54,401 bases of DNA from Pseudomonadota bacterium (GTDB lineage Bacteria; Pseudomonadota; Alphaproteobacteria; Rhodospirillales; Casp-alpha2), in the NCBI GenBank assembly GCA_027624235.1, contig JAQBYB010000012.1, positions 1-54,401 on the forward strand, written 5' to 3'. Every line of letters starts with the position of its first letter. Position 1 is the first letter of the stretch. The notes below the pieces were generated by a model. That model did not search any database. It worked only from the letters and a program-made list of their open reading frames with translations, and was not told where the DNA came from. Position numbers and translations under genes: made by a program. This document shows, one piece after another, positions 41,242-49,620 of this stretch.

Positions 41242-42207
41242 GTGACAGATAAAACAATCGGAACGCCAGATAAGGCAACTGCCGGTCAGGCAGATGCCCG
41301 CACCGTACCGCCGCAGCCCCGATTCCGCGTCACCAACTACGCCCTGTTGTTAAAGCCCCGCGTGATGTCGCTGGTGGTGTTCACCGCCGCCGTCGGGCTT
41401 TTGCTGGCGCCGGGTGCGCTGCAGACCCTGGACCTGTTGACCGCAACGGCGGCGATTCTTTGTATCGCCATCGGCGCCGGCGCGTCGGGCGCTATTAACA
41501 TGTGGTACGACCGCGATATCGACCTGCACATGCTCCGGACCATGAACCGGCCGCTGCCGGCGGGCCGTCTGGCGGCAAGCGAAGCGCTCATTTTCGGCAT
41601 CGTTCTTTCCGTCGGCTCCGTCGCCATCATGGCCGCCATGGTCAACCTGACGGCGGCGAGCCTGCTGGCGGCGACCATTCTTTATTATGTGTTTATCTAC
41701 ACCGTCTGGCTGAAACGCCGCACGCCGCACAACATCGTCATCGGCGGCGCGTCGGGCGCGCTGCCGCCAATGATCGGCTGGGCCGCGGTCAACGGCGACA
41801 TCGGCCTCGGCGCGGTGGCTTTGTTTCTGATCATCTTCCTGTGGACGCCGCCGCACACCTGGGCGCTGGCGTTGTTCCGGCGCGGCGATTACGAAGCCGC
41901 CGGGGTGCCGATGCTGCCGGTGGTTGCCGGTGAGCGGGAAACCAAACGCCAAATGCTGATCTATACAGCCCTGCTGTTGCCGACGACGCTGGTGCCGGTT
42001 TTCATCGGCATGTCCGGCGCCGTGTACGCCATCGCGGCATCTCTGCTGGGCCTCAAATTTGCCCATCATGCCTGGCGGGTGTGGAAAGACACCGACGACA
42101 ACGGCGGCGCCACCGCCCGGCCGATGTTCTTCTTTTCCATCCTCTATCTGTTTTTGATCTTCGCAGCCCTGTTGGCCGACCGGGCGTTATTCTACCCGGT
42201 TCTCTAG
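41242..42207 (+). CDS. ctaB: Protoheme IX farnesyltransferase (heme O synthase)
   Basis: A 321-residue UbiA-family membrane enzyme that farnesylates heme B to heme O, the precursor of heme A needed by both oxidases in the window. The aspartate motif NMWYDRDID and the second YTVWLKRRTPHNIVIGG-type stretch with the following GALPPMIGW are conserved; about nine membrane helices. GTG 41242 follows GAGGA. In most relatives it lies inside the ctaC-ctaD operon; here it sits on the opposite strand next to DUF2189. Confidence 0.97.
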   Translation: MTDKTIGTPDKATAGQADARTVPPQPRFRVTNYALLLKPRVMSLVVFTAAVGLLLAPGALQTLDLLTATAAILCIAIGAGASGAINMWYDRDIDLHMLRTMNRPLPAGRLAASEALIFGIVLSVGSVAIMAAMVNLTAASLLAATILYYVFIYTVWLKRRTPHNIVIGGASGALPPMIGWAAVNGDIGLGAVALFLIIFLWTPPHTWALALFRRGDYEAAGVPMLPVVAGERETKRQMLIYTALLLPTTLVPVFIGMSGAVYAIAASLLGLKFAHHAWRVWKDTDDNGGATARPMFFFSILYLFLIFAALLADRALFYPVL

Positions 42208-42217
42208 GGTTTTTATC

Positions 42218-42266
42218 CGCAAATTCGTCGGCGCAAATGAGCCCATTTGCTCGGGATTTGCTCTAG
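42218..42266 (-). repeat. Dispersed 49-nt palindromic repeat, copy B
   Basis: Minus-strand copy of the unit at 6556-6604, also 49 nt. Flanks match; the stem is GCAAATG/CATTTGC instead of GCGGATG/CATCCGC, a two-pair compensatory change, and the loop differs. It begins 10 nt after the ctaB stop codon. Its CTAG end coincides with the left end of the 172-bp MITE-like element. Confidence 0.8.
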
Positions 42267-42434
42267 CAGGCTGCTGAAAAACCCATGATTTGGTTGAGTG
42301 CCCCTTCGAGACGGACCTCCGGTCCTCCTCAGGGTGAGGTATAAGCTTTTGTAATTCCTCATCCTGAGCCGCGCGCGCAAGCCGGCGAGTCGAAGGATTG
42401 TTGCCGCACATCCACTTTTTCAGCAGCCTGCTAG
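42263..42434. mobile_element. 172-bp MITE-like element
   Basis: Perfect 19-bp terminal inverted repeats (42263-42281 and 42416-42434), CTAG then CAGGCTGCTGAAAAA, enclose a non-coding core. The core itself holds an inverted pair of the kind CTTCGAG...CTCAGGGTGAGG / CCTCATCCTGAG...CGAAGG that is widespread in alphaproteobacterial genomes. CTAG at both ends may be the duplicated target. The element looks inserted at the CTAG edge of the 49-nt repeat. There is no transposase in the window. Confidence 0.8.
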
Positions 42435-42435
42435 C

Positions 42436-42500
42436 GCCGTTAGCCGTTAGCCCCCCCGCCTTTAGCCGTTAGCACCCCCGGCGTTAGCCGCCCGCCTTTA
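42436..42500 (-). repeat. Degenerate GGCTAA(C/A)GG tandem repeat
   Basis: On the minus strand six or so GCTAA-containing units (GGCTAAaGGCGG, GGCTAACGCCGG and similar) follow one another. The first unit supplies the znuA stop codon and the last touches the MITE-like element. The array is not coding. Confidence 0.65.
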
Positions 42501-43367
42501 GCCATTCGCCCCGAGACACGCCAGCATGGACCGCGCCATGCCGCGCATCATTCCAGCGTACAGCCCCGGCCCTTCCGGTAATGCCGCGCCCAACGGGTCG
42601 AGGACGCCGAGGCGCGCGCCGGTTCCCTGCGTCAGCATTTTAGCCAGCGCCGGGGTGAATTGCGGCTCGGTAAAGACGCAGACGATCTTTTTGGCGACGA
42701 TCAAGCGGCGCAGCGCCGAGACCCGTTTCGCCCCCGGCGGGCGTTCCGCATGCACGGCGACGGCGCCCTGGGACGCCAGATCGAAGCGTTTTTCGAAATG
42801 CCGGTAGGCATCGTGGTAGACCAGATACGGCACCACGGCGATGGGCTTCAGAAAGGCGTGAAGGTCCCGTTCCAGCGCGATCAACCCGGCCCGGATTTTT
42901 TTGCCGTTGCCGCGATAACGCGCCGCGTTGGCTCCATCAATCTCAGCCAGCACCCGAACCATGTCCCCCACCATCCTGGCGGCGATGCGGGGGTCGAGCC
43001 AGATGTGGGGCTCTTCGCCTTCCGCCCCATCGCTATTTCCGCCCAGTCTCACGACGCGCACCTTGGCGGCAAGGGCATGGATCGGCTTGGCCAGAAAGCC
43101 TTCCATATCCGGCCCGATCCAGAATACCGCCTGAGCAGCGTGCAGCATCTTGGCGTCCGACGGCTTCATCACATAATCATGCGGCGAGCGTCCGCCCCGC
43201 ACCAATAGCCCCGGTTCGCCGACCCCCTCCATGACGCCGGCCAACAGTGAATGCACCGGCGCGATCGAGGCGACGGCGTTTACTCCATCGGCGCGGGCGG
43301 GCAGCGCCGCAAGGCTCAGGCATAGCCCGCAAAAGATTGCCGACATTGTCCGGCGAAAGGTCACCAT
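42498..43367 (-). CDS. znuA: Zinc ABC transporter substrate-binding protein (ZnuA family)
   Basis: A 289-residue periplasmic cluster A-I metal receptor. Signal peptide about residues 1-27 (ending PARADG). The metal ligands fit the ZnuA pattern: His in RSPHDY, His in EPHIWLDP, His in VYHDAYRHFEKRF and Glu in FTEPQF. The His-rich loop found in many ZnuA proteins is replaced by a short acidic GDGAEGEE-like stretch. ATG 43367 overlaps the stop codon of the ABC-2 permease gene (TAATG). No znuB or znuC is in the window. Confidence 0.88.
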   Translation of the reverse strand: MVTFRRTMSAIFCGLCLSLAALPARADGVNAVASIAPVHSLLAGVMEGVGEPGLLVRGGRSPHDYVMKPSDAKMLHAAQAVFWIGPDMEGFLAKPIHALAAKVRVVRLGGNSDGAEGEEPHIWLDPRIAARMVGDMVRVLAEIDGANAARYRGNGKKIRAGLIALERDLHAFLKPIAVVPYLVYHDAYRHFEKRFDLASQGAVAVHAERPPGAKRVSALRRLIVAKKIVCVFTEPQFTPALAKMLTQGTGARLGVLDPLGAALPEGPGLYAGMMRGMARSMLACLGANG

Positions 43368-44128
43368 TATTTCTTGACCTGATAGCCGGTTTTGAAAATC
43401 CACCAGACGACCAGCATGCACGCCGCCAGGAAAAAGCTGATCATCGCCAGACTGGTTTCCACCCTGACATCGGCGATTTCATAGAAGCTCCAGCGGAAGC
43501 CGCTGATCAGATACAGCACCGGGTTAAACAAGGTCACGTTTTGCCAGAACGGCGGCAGCATATTGATGGAATAAAAGCTGCCGCCGAGGAACACCAGCGG
43601 CGTAATGATGACCATCGGAATAATCTGCAATTTTTCGAAGCCATCGGCCCAAATGCCGATGATAAACCCGAATAGGCTGAAGGTAACCGACGTCAACACC
43701 AGGAACGCAACCATCCACACCGGATGCATAATCTGCAGCGGCACAAAAAACCCGGCGGTGGCCAGGATGATGAAACCCAAAATCATCGATTTTGTCGCCG
43801 CCGCGCCGACATAGCCAAGCACGATCTCAAAGTGCGATACCGGCGCCGACAACAGCTCGTAGATGGTGCCGGTGAATTTCGGAAAATAAATACCGAACGA
43901 CGCGTTGGCGATACTCTCCGTCAGCAGCGACAGCATGATCAGCCCCGGCACGATGAAGGAACCATAACTGATGCCGTCGATCTCGGTAATCCTGGAACCG
44001 ATGGCGGAACCGAAAACGACGAAGTACAGCGACGTCGACAGCACCGGCGAGACAATGCTTTGAAACAAGGTGCGCCAGGCCCGCGCCATCTCGAACTTGT
44101 AAATGGCTTTGACCGCTTGAATATTCAT
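43367..44128 (-). CDS. ABC-2 type transporter permease
   Basis: A 253-residue, six-helix permease of the ABC-2 family (YadH-like). [28 protein letters not shown] and [17 protein letters not shown] are characteristic. It forms an exporter with the ATPase encoded immediately upstream, overlapping it by four bases (ATGA). The substrate is unknown. Confidence 0.93.
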   Translation of the reverse strand: MNIQAVKAIYKFEMARAWRTLFQSIVSPVLSTSLYFVVFGSAIGSRITEIDGISYGSFIVPGLIMLSLLTESIANASFGIYFPKFTGTIYELLSAPVSHFEIVLGYVGAAATKSMILGFIILATAGFFVPLQIMHPVWMVAFLVLTSVTFSLFGFIIGIWADGFEKLQIIPMVIITPLVFLGGSFYSINMLPPFWQNVTLFNPVLYLISGFRWSFYEIADVRVETSLAMISFFLAACMLVVWWIFKTGYQVKK

Positions 44129-45051
44129 GCGCCCTCCTTCACCAGGCTGACAAAAATTTCCTCAAGCGAGCTTTGCGTCGTGTGCAGGTCTTTGAATTTA
44201 ATGCCGGCGTCGCTGAGGTCGCTTAACAAGGCGGTAATGCCGGTCCGTTCCGCCTGGGTGTCATAGGTATAGACCAACTGGTCGCCGCCGGCGGACAACT
44301 CGAGATCATATCCCCGCAATTGCGCCGGAATGGATTGCACCGTTTGTTGCAGCTCCAGCGTCAGTTGCTTCTTGCCGAGTTTGTTCATCAGCGCCGCCTT
44401 TTCCTCGATCACCACGATCTCACCCTTGTTGATGACCCCGACACGCTCGGCGATTTCCTCGGCCTCTTCGATGTAATGGGTGGTCAGGATGATGGTGACG
44501 CCGGATTTTTGCAGCGCGCGCACGACGTTCCACATGTCCTTGCGCAACTCGACATCGACGCCCGCCGTCGGCTCATCCAGAAACAGAATTTCCGGCTCGT
44601 GCGATAACGCCTTGGCGATCAGTACGCGGCGTTTCATGCCGCCGGAAAGGTCCATGATCTTGCTGTCTTTCTTGTCCCACAACGACAGCTCTTTGAGAAT
44701 CTTCTCAATATGGTCGGGGTTGGATTTTTTGCCGAACAGCCCGCGGCTGAAACTGACCGTCGCCCATACGGTCTCGAAGGCGTCGGTGGTCAGCTCCTGC
44801 GGCACCAGCCCGATCATGGCGCGGGTCTTGCGGTAATCGGCAATGATGTCGTGGCCGGCGACGATCACCGACCCCGACGTCGGATTGACGATGCCACAGA
44901 TAATACTGATCAGCGTCGTCTTGCCGGCGCCGTTCGGCCCCAACAACGCCAAAATCTCACCCTGGCGAATATCCAGGCTGACGTCCTTCAGCGCCCGGAA
45001 GCCGGAGGCATAGGTTTTCGACAGGTTGGCGACGGAAATCAGGGTGTTCAT
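44125..45051 (-). CDS. ABC-2 type transporter ATP-binding protein
   Basis: A 308-residue ATPase (YadG-like): Walker [10 protein letters not shown] near residues 39-47, signature LSGGMKRR, Walker [13 protein letters not shown], switch His in [10 protein letters not shown]. The C-terminal 80 residues form the regulatory tail common to ABC-2 exporters. ATG 45051 starts the operon ATPase-permease-ZnuA. Confidence 0.95.
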   Translation of the reverse strand: MNTLISVANLSKTYASGFRALKDVSLDIRQGEILALLGPNGAGKTTLISIICGIVNPTSGSVIVAGHDIIADYRKTRAMIGLVPQELTTDAFETVWATVSFSRGLFGKKSNPDHIEKILKELSLWDKKDSKIMDLSGGMKRRVLIAKALSHEPEILFLDEPTAGVDVELRKDMWNVVRALQKSGVTIILTTHYIEEAEEIAERVGVINKGEIVVIEEKAALMNKLGKKQLTLELQQTVQSIPAQLRGYDLELSAGGDQLVYTYDTQAERTGITALLSDLSDAGIKFKDLHTTQSSLEEIFVSLVKEGA

Positions 45052-45138
45052 TGCGGCGACACTTTCCCGGTTTGGCGGCCCCAGGTCAAATACCGAAATC
45101 GTGACTGAGTTTAAGGAGTCGCCACGGGGTATCCCAGC

Positions 45139-45876
45139 CTATTCCGGCAACATCTCCCCGACCTTTTTTTCAACGGCTTTCGGGTCGCCTAAAAGGCCGG
45201 CGTGAAGTTCGACCGAGGTGGGGTCGGGATAGACGTCTTCTTCTCCGGCTTCCAACGCCGCGAGGATGGTTTTGACGACCGCGTTGGGCGGCGTCTTGTC
45301 CATCGGGAAGCCTGCCGCCATGTCGGTGTCGACCGGGCCTGGATAGACGCCGAGCACGTGGGTGCCTTGGCTCGCCAGTTCGGCCCGGATGCCCTGGGTC
45401 AGCGAATGCACCGCCGCCTTCGAGGCGCTGTACGACCCCAACATCGGAAAATTCACGTGGCTGGCGACGGAGGCCAGATTGATGATGGCGCCGCCACCGT
45501 TGGCAGACAGTGTCGGCGCAAAGGCGCGGGTCATGTTCAGCGTGCCGAAGTAATTGGTTTCCATCTCGCCCCGCGCCGGGGCGTCGTCTTTGGCGGCAAT
45601 CAACCCGGCAAAGGCGGCCATACCGGCGTTGTTAATCAACAAGGTGATATCCGTATGCCGGTCGGCGGCGGCGCGGATCATGTCGGGCCTCGTAACATCA
45701 AGGGCCACCGGGATGACGCGCTCAGGCGCGGTGGCGATCAGGCTGGTCAGCGTTTTGATATCCCGCGCGGTGGCGTAGATCTTGGCCGCACCGGCGCTCA
45801 GCAATTCTTCGACAAAGGCCCGCCCGATGCCGCGATTGGCGCCGGTGACCAGGGCGATGGAATTCTCGATTTTCAT
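45139..45876 (-). CDS. Short-chain dehydrogenase/reductase controlled by the neighbouring TetR protein
   Basis: A 245-residue classical SDR: TGANRGIGRAF (NADP-type loop) near residue 11, NNAG near 82, catalytic Ser in LASVASH and YSASK. Acts on an unknown carbonyl or alcohol. Two operator palindromes lie 27-74 nt upstream of its ATG, matching one at the TetR gene, so it is very likely the regulated target. GGAGG precedes ATG 45876. Confidence 0.92.
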   Translation of the reverse strand: MKIENSIALVTGANRGIGRAFVEELLSAGAAKIYATARDIKTLTSLIATAPERVIPVALDVTRPDMIRAAADRHTDITLLINNAGMAAFAGLIAAKDDAPARGEMETNYFGTLNMTRAFAPTLSANGGGAIINLASVASHVNFPMLGSYSASKAAVHSLTQGIRAELASQGTHVLGVYPGPVDTDMAAGFPMDKTPPNAVVKTILAALEAGEEDVYPDPTSVELHAGLLGDPKAVEKKVGEMLPE

Positions 45877-45902
45877 AATATATCAGTCCTCCTGTGGGTT
45901 TG

Positions 45903-45950
45903 TTGAATGATTGTTCAAAATTTTGCCAAACATATTGAATGATCATTCAA
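45903..45950. promoter_or_regulatory. Two TetR-type operators upstream of the SDR gene
   Basis: TTGAATGATTGTTCAA (45903-45918) and the perfect palindrome TTGAATGATCATTCAA (45935-45950), centre-to-centre distance 32 bp, about three helical turns. They match the site at 46565-46580 near the TetR gene, which makes a shared repressor likely. Confidence 0.8.
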
Positions 45951-45965
45951 AACTCAAGAGTTAAA

Positions 45966-46544
45966 TTATTTGAGGATGGTTTTGACGTGCGCCACGGTGT
46001 CTTTGAGGACGGCGATGTCTGACCGCCCACGGCTGAGGACGCGGCCACCGAGGACTAGGCTCTGCAAGATGCGGGCGGTCTGGGCGGGGTTGAGACCGGC
46101 GTTGATCTCACCGGCTTTCTGGCCCTGCTTGATCATGCGCCGAAAGAATGCCTGGAATTCCTCGATTCCCTTCTGCACCGCCTTGTCCATTTTCTTATCC
46201 TTGGGCGCGCCTTCCAGGATGGAATTGACCATAAAGCAGCCGCAGTTGTCCGGGTTATCGCGGACATCGTCGACCATGTGCTCGAACACCGCCAAAATCG
46301 CCTTCAGGGGGCCGTGTTTTTCTTCCAGTTTCGCAAGCATGGAACGTGACTGGGCTTCGTAATGGTCGAGCGTCTTTTGAAACAGGGTCCGCTTATCGCC
46401 GAAGGCGGCGTAGATGCTGCCCGGATTGATGCCCATGCAATCAACCAGATTTCGCATCGAGGTCGCTTCATAGCCCTGCCGCCAGAACGCGTGCATGGCC
46501 TTGTCGAGGACCGCCTCTTCATCAAATTTTTTTTCCCACGGCAT
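45966..46544 (-). CDS. TetR/AcrR family transcriptional regulator
   Basis: A 192-residue repressor with an N-terminal helix-turn-helix (VLDKAMHAFWRQGYEATSMRNLVDCMGINPGSIYAAFGDKRTLF, key residues Y-A-F-G-D-K) and a C-terminal ligand-binding domain of the TetR_C type, with Cys in NCGCFMVNS. ATG 46544 is preferred to TTG 46580, because the latter would lie inside the operator. It is on the same strand as the SDR gene, upstream of it. Confidence 0.9.
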   Translation of the reverse strand: MPWEKKFDEEAVLDKAMHAFWRQGYEATSMRNLVDCMGINPGSIYAAFGDKRTLFQKTLDHYEAQSRSMLAKLEEKHGPLKAILAVFEHMVDDVRDNPDNCGCFMVNSILEGAPKDKKMDKAVQKGIEEFQAFFRRMIKQGQKAGEINAGLNPAQTARILQSLVLGGRVLSRGRSDIAVLKDTVAHVKTILK

Positions 46545-46564
46545 GGGGGATGGTGTATCAGGTT

Positions 46565-46580
46565 TTGAACGATCCTTCAA
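46565..46580. promoter_or_regulatory. TetR-type operator at the repressor gene
   Basis: TTGAACGATCCTTCAA, 21 nt upstream of ATG 46544, nearly identical to the two sites before the SDR gene. It should provide autorepression and may also touch the divergent M32 peptidase gene 50 nt away. Confidence 0.75.
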
Positions 46581-46630
46581 TATAGCGTGGGGAATTGCCG
46601 AAGCCGTACACAGCGACTATATCTCTACCC

Positions 46631-48139
46631 ATGAGCGAAACCCCCTACCAACAACTGGAACGGCGCTTCAAGCGGCTGGGCGCGCTTGGCGAGGCCGAGG
46701 CCGTGCTGCACTGGGACATGTCGGCGATCATGCCGAGGGGCGGCGCCGAGGCGCGCGCCGAACAACTGGCGGAATTGAAGGCCGTCCGGCATAGCCTGAT
46801 GACGGCGGCGGAGACGGCGGACCTGATCGCCGCCGCCGAGGCCGACGCGGACACCCTGGCCGGCTGGCAGCCCGCCAACTTCCGCGAAATGAAGCGGCGC
46901 TGGATCAAGGCGACGGCGCTCAGCGAAGACCTGGTGGTGGCGTTATCAAAAGCCTGCTCGGTCTGCGAAACCATCTGGCGGACGGCGCGCGCCGACGCCG
47001 ATTTCGGGGCCGTCCGCCCGGCGTTGGAAGAAGTCCTCAACCTGACCCGCCAGGCCGGTCAGGCGAAGGCGGAAAAACAGGGCTTGTCGCTGTACGACGC
47101 GCTGCTCGACGATTTCGAGCCCGACGGCCGGACCGCCGACATCGACCCGGTGTTCGACGCGCTGGAAGATTTCCTGCCGGACTTTCTCGGCGAGGTTCTC
47201 GACGTCCAGGCGCTGCGGCCGGGACCCATCCTGCCCGAAGGCCCGTTCCCGGAAGACGCCCAAAAGGCGCTCGGCATCCAGTTCATGGAAGCGCTCGGCT
47301 TCGATTTCGACCACGGGCGGCTCGACATCAGCCTGCATCCGTTCTGCGGCGGCACCCCCGATGACGTCCGCATCACGACGCGCTACGACGAGGCCGATTT
47401 TACCTCCAGCCTGATGGGGGTGCTGCATGAAACCGGCCATGCGCTGTATGAACGCGGCCTGCCGAAACCGTGGCGCGGCCAGCCGGTCGGCGAGGCGCTC
47501 GGCATGAGCATGCACGAAAGCCAGTCGCTGTTGGTGGAGATGCAGGTCTGCCGCTCCAAAGGCTTCCTCGGGTACGCCGCCCCGATCATGCGAGACGCCT
47601 TCAAGGGCGATTTAAAATCTGGAGGCCCGGCCTGGGACCAAGGCAACCTGCATCGGCTTTACACCCGAGTGCAGCCCGATTTCATCCGTGTCGACGCCGA
47701 TGAGGTCACCTACCCGGCGCACGTCATTTTACGCTATCGGTTGGAGCGCGCGTTGCTTGAGGGCGACATGACGCTCAATGACCTGCCCGGCGCCTGGAAT
47801 GACGGCATGCAAAAGATGCTCGGGCTGACGCCGCCCAGCGACCGCGAAGGGTGTTTGCAGGACCTGCACTGGTATGACGGCGCCTGGGGCTATTTCCCGA
47901 CCTATACGCTGGGCGCGATGACGGCGGCGCAACTCTTTGCCGCCGCCAAGAAAGCCGTCCCCGAAATCGAGGCGGGCATTGCCGAAGGCAATTTCAAGCC
48001 GCTGTTCCGCTGGCTCAAGACCAACGTCCACGGCAAGGGCTCGCTGCTGACGGCGAAACAGCTTCTCATTGAAGCGACCGGCAAATCCCTTGACCCGGAA
48101 GTCTTCAAAGCCCACCTCAAAACCCGGTATTTAGCTTAA
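46631..48139 (+). CDS. Carboxypeptidase of family M32 (Taq type)
   Basis: A 502-residue, mostly helical zinc carboxypeptidase. The zinc motif is HETGH at residues 266-270, and GMSMHESQSLLVEMQ supplies the third ligand. HPFCGGTPDDVRITTRY and the C-terminal YFPTYTLGAM are family signatures. It trims C-terminal residues from peptides in the cytoplasm. ATG 46631 is preferred over the upstream TTG 46595. Confidence 0.95.
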   Translation: MSETPYQQLERRFKRLGALGEAEAVLHWDMSAIMPRGGAEARAEQLAELKAVRHSLMTAAETADLIAAAEADADTLAGWQPANFREMKRRWIKATALSEDLVVALSKACSVCETIWRTARADADFGAVRPALEEVLNLTRQAGQAKAEKQGLSLYDALLDDFEPDGRTADIDPVFDALEDFLPDFLGEVLDVQALRPGPILPEGPFPEDAQKALGIQFMEALGFDFDHGRLDISLHPFCGGTPDDVRITTRYDEADFTSSLMGVLHETGHALYERGLPKPWRGQPVGEALGMSMHESQSLLVEMQVCRSKGFLGYAAPIMRDAFKGDLKSGGPAWDQGNLHRLYTRVQPDFIRVDADEVTYPAHVILRYRLERALLEGDMTLNDLPGAWNDGMQKMLGLTPPSDREGCLQDLHWYDGAWGYFPTYTLGAMTAAQLFAAAKKAVPEIEAGIAEGNFKPLFRWLKTNVHGKGSLLTAKQLLIEATGKSLDPEVFKAHLKTRYLA

Positions 48140-48213
48140 TCATTTTGGTGTTCGTTGGTGTTGCCGGGGCTTTGCCACGCGGCTAGGCTGAGACCGGTTT
48201 GGAGGAACAGTCG

Positions 48214-49620
48214 TTGAAATATATTTCTACCCGCGGGCAAACCCCGGCGACCGCATTCGACGCCGTGCTGCTGCAAGGCCTGGCGCCGGACGGCGGGCTG
48301 TTCGTGCCCGAAGTCTGGCCGCAATTCTCCGCCGCCGAGATCGCCGCGCTGGAGGGCCTGCCCTATCCGGAACTGGCGTTGCGGGTGCTCAAGCCCTTTG
48401 TCGGCGGCGTCATAGAGGATTCCGCCCTGGCCGGGATTATCGACGGCGCCTATGCGAATTTCAGCACCCCCGAAATCGCGCCGCTGAAAAAAATCGGCGA
48501 CAACGAATGGCTGCTGGAACTGTTCCACGGGCCGACGCTGGCGTTCAAGGATATGGCCCTGCAAGTCCTGGGGCCGCTGTTCGACCATGTGCTGAAAACC
48601 AAAGGCGAAACCGCCACCATCATCGGCGCGACATCGGGCGACACCGGCTCGGCGGCGATCGAGGCCTGCCGCGACCGCGACGCCATCGAGATTTTCATGC
48701 TCCACCCCAAGGGCCGGGTGTCGGACGTGCAACGCCGCCAGATGACCACGGTGACGTCCGATAACGTCCACAACATCGCCATCGACGGCACCTTTGATGA
48801 TTGCCAGGATTTGGTGAAGGCGATGTTCAACGACCGGGCGCTCAGGGAGCGCCTGAAGCTTTCCGCCGTCAATTCCATCAACTGGGCCAGGATTATGGCC
48901 CAGGTGGTGTATTATTTCTGGGCCGGGCTGAAGCTGGGGACGCCGAAAAAGCACCTGTCCTTCGCCGTGCCGACCGGTAATTTTGGCAATGTCTTCGCCG
49001 GATATGAGGCCCGCGCCATGGGGCTGCCCATCGACCAGCTGGTCATCGGCTCGAACTCCAACGACATCCTGACCCGGTTCCTGGAAACCGGCACCATGAA
49101 GATGACCGGGGTCGAGCCGACCATCAGCCCATCCATGGACATTCAGGTGTCTTCAAATTTCGAGCGCCTGTTGTTCGATCTGGTCGGGCGCGACGGCGAT
49201 ATTGTGGCGTCGTTCCTCGAAGGCTTCCGCAAAAACGGCAAGTATTCCATCAACGCCAAGGCCCTGGAAACGGTGCAGACAATTTTCTACGGCGCCCGCT
49301 TCGATGACGAGGAAACCATGGCCATCATCAAAGACGTGTACGAGACCTCAGGCGAGCTGATCGACCCCCATACCGCCGTCGGCATCGCCGCCGCCCGGGC
49401 GCAGCGCCGCGACCGATCAATTCCGATGATCGCCCTGGCCACCGCCCATCCGGCCAAATTCCCGGACGCGGTCGAGGCCGCCACAGGGGTGCGCCCGGAA
49501 CTGCCCGCCCACCTGGCCGACCTGTTCGAGCGCGAGGAACGCTGCGACGTGCTGCCCAATGATCTGGACGCGGTGACGACCTTTGTCAGCGAGCGCGCGC
49601 GCGGCGGCAAAAAGCCATGA
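48214..49620 (+). CDS. thrC: Threonine synthase
   Basis: A 468-residue PLP enzyme that turns O-phosphohomoserine into threonine. N-terminus MKYISTRGQTPATAF is standard; the PLP Lys is K112 in HGPTLAFKDMA. ATSGDTGSAAIEA is the phosphate-binding loop. TTG 48214, 8 nt after GGAGG, gives the family N-terminus. In many relatives it sits behind the cox operon together with the M16 peptidase; here that pair is 8 kb away from it. Confidence 0.97.
   Translation: MKYISTRGQTPATAFDAVLLQGLAPDGGLFVPEVWPQFSAAEIAALEGLPYPELALRVLKPFVGGVIEDSALAGIIDGAYANFSTPEIAPLKKIGDNEWLLELFHGPTLAFKDMALQVLGPLFDHVLKTKGETATIIGATSGDTGSAAIEACRDRDAIEIFMLHPKGRVSDVQRRQMTTVTSDNVHNIAIDGTFDDCQDLVKAMFNDRALRERLKLSAVNSINWARIMAQVVYYFWAGLKLGTPKKHLSFAVPTGNFGNVFAGYEARAMGLPIDQLVIGSNSNDILTRFLETGTMKMTGVEPTISPSMDIQVSSNFERLLFDLVGRDGDIVASFLEGFRKNGKYSINAKALETVQTIFYGARFDDEETMAIIKDVYETSGELIDPHTAVGIAAARAQRRDRSIPMIALATAHPAKFPDAVEAATGVRPELPAHLADLFEREERCDVLPNDLDAVTTFVSERARGGKKP

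Noticed and set aside
48140-48213. Threonine-type leader or riboswitch before thrC
   Set aside because: The 74-nt gap shows no leader peptide rich in Thr/Ile codons and no terminator/antiterminator pair.
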